From JAHJQZ01 sp963676075 (GTDB lineage: Bacteria > Pseudomonadota > Alphaproteobacteria > Rhizobiales > Devosiaceae), in assembly GCA_963676075.2 (NCBI GenBank), contig CAXXNZ010000018.1, positions 20,876 to 84,875 of the forward strand: a stretch of 64,000 nucleotides of DNA, given 5' to 3'. The first letter of the stretch is position 1; each line of letters opens with the position of its first letter. The notes beneath the pieces are model-generated. The model was not told the DNA's origin. It was given only the letters and a program-made list of their open reading frames with translations, and searched no databases. Positions 63,333 through 64,000 of this stretch are shown in pieces. A program made the position numbers and the translations under genes.

Positions 63333-63960
63333 GCACGGGTCTCCTTCTCGAACGGTTTGAGGTCAGCCGCAATGGTCAGCGGCTGGCCGGGATCGACGCC
63401 GGCATCGCGCCCGGTGAGGTGCTGACGTTGATGGGGCCGTCCGGTTCGGGAAAATCGAGCCTCGCCAAGGCCATTGCGGGCTTCCTGCCGCCGAGCTTTT
63501 CCGCACAAGGCAAGCTGCGGCTCGACGGAGCAGACATCACCATGTTGCCACCGGAGAAGCGCCGCATCGGCATGCTGTTCCAGGACGCGCTGTTGTTTCC
63601 GCATTTCTCGGTCAGCGAAAACATCCTGTTCGCCCTGCCGAAAGGCGGTTCGCGCACCGAACGCTGTCAGCGCGTCGCCGATCTGCTCGAACCGGTCGGT
63701 CTTGCCGACCTGCTTTCCCGCGATCCGGCCACCCTCAGCGGCGGTCAGCGGGCGCGGGGTGGCGCTGATGCGGGTCATCGCCCGCCGAGCCGCGCGCCCT
63801 GATCCTCGACGAGCCATTCTCGCGGCTCGATGCGCCGCTGCGCGCCTCGGTGCGCGCCTTCGTTTTCGACATCGCCAGGGCGCGCGGCCTGCCGACGCTG
63901 CTCGTCACCCATGACGAAGCCGACGCCGAAGCAGCGGGTGGCGCGGTGGTGGCGCTGTGA
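63329..63960 (+). pseudogene. ynjD: ABC transporter ATPase (YnjD-like) with two frameshifts
   Basis: The N-terminal 145 codons read normally: Walker A GPSGSGKSS, Q-loop MLFQDALLFPH and signature LSGGQRAR. An extra G in GGGG (63756-63759) and an extra C in CCC (63781-63783) then break the frame, which otherwise stops early. Correcting both gives VALMRVIAAEPRALILDEPF and an H-loop VTHDEADAE, ending at TGA 63958-63960, 209 residues in all. Either the gene is newly inactivated or the bases are sequencing errors. Without it the importer lacks its motor. Confidence 0.8.
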
Positions 63961-63969
63961 CATGAAAAA

Positions 63970-63988
63970 GGCGGGGCAATGCCCCGCC
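63970..63988. terminator. Terminator at the end of the ynj operon
   Basis: GGCGGGGC-AAT-GCCCCGCC. The T run (TTTTT) is on the minus-strand side, so it suits minus-strand transcripts best, but may act both ways. Confidence 0.7.
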
Positions 63989-64000
63989 TCGATTTCGTGA

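Overview
The window looks like the chromosome of an alphaproteobacterium, most likely a Hyphomicrobiales (Rhizobiales) member. It is GC-rich, carries a RegB/RegA-type redox two-component pair, a rhizobial-style pho cluster (phoR, pstSCAB, phoU, phoB), an Entner-Doudoroff uronate module (uxuB-like, IclR regulator, kdgK, eda), and copies of a dispersed palindromic repeat typical of that order. I cannot name the genus.

Bases 1 to about 27,000 form an accessory island. On the minus strand, 1-12,182 encodes a three-gene DISARM-like antiphage operon: a 1738-residue DEAD/DEAH helicase with a DUF1998-type zinc tail, a SNF2-type helicase, and an Eco57I-class adenine methyltransferase cut by the window edge. 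A ribbon-helix-helix regulator (12,256-12,444) sits just upstream. On the plus strand, 12.8-15.0 kb holds a soluble FtsH-like AAA/M41 metalloprotease and a small partner. Two unknown minus-strand genes follow. Then comes a complete Tn7-like transposition operon, tnsA-tnsB-tnsC-tniQ (16,513-22,358), in which every gene overlaps the next. Its TnsA appears to lack catalytic residues. After tniQ come a 39-residue membrane peptide, a winged-helix protein, a small unknown protein, a TIR-domain protein, a membrane-anchored Mrr-type endonuclease and a HEPN-like protein. These read as defence cargo. Short inverted and direct motifs built on GATAGC occur in both the 12.5 kb and the 16.2 kb promoter regions and suggest one regulator for the island. 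I could not identify transposon ends or a target-site duplication.

From 27.3 kb the content is core-like: a bifunctional penicillin-binding protein, an integral membrane protein, a metallo-beta-lactamase/beta-CASP nuclease, PPK2, a HAD phosphatase, an esterase, RegA/RegB, DUF2852, a VOC protein, the uronate module, DUF924, a YgjP-like metallopeptidase, and a second PPK2 divergent from phoR. The pho block runs phoR, three 11-bp-spaced Pho half-sites, pstS, pstC, pstA, pstB, phoU, phoB. Downstream of phoB an amidase gene lies between the true phoB 3' end and a diverged 60-bp copy of that 3' end (49/60 identical), which is a footprint of a rearrangement.

The right end holds a GNAT acetyltransferase, a three-gene cluster of coiled-coil and membrane proteins of unknown function, a CoxG-like protein, and a ynjBCD-type ABC importer whose ATPase gene has two single-base insertions. 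Another single-base frameshift lies near the 3' end of the 405-codon coiled-coil gene. All three are extra G or C bases in short homopolymers, so sequencing error must be considered.
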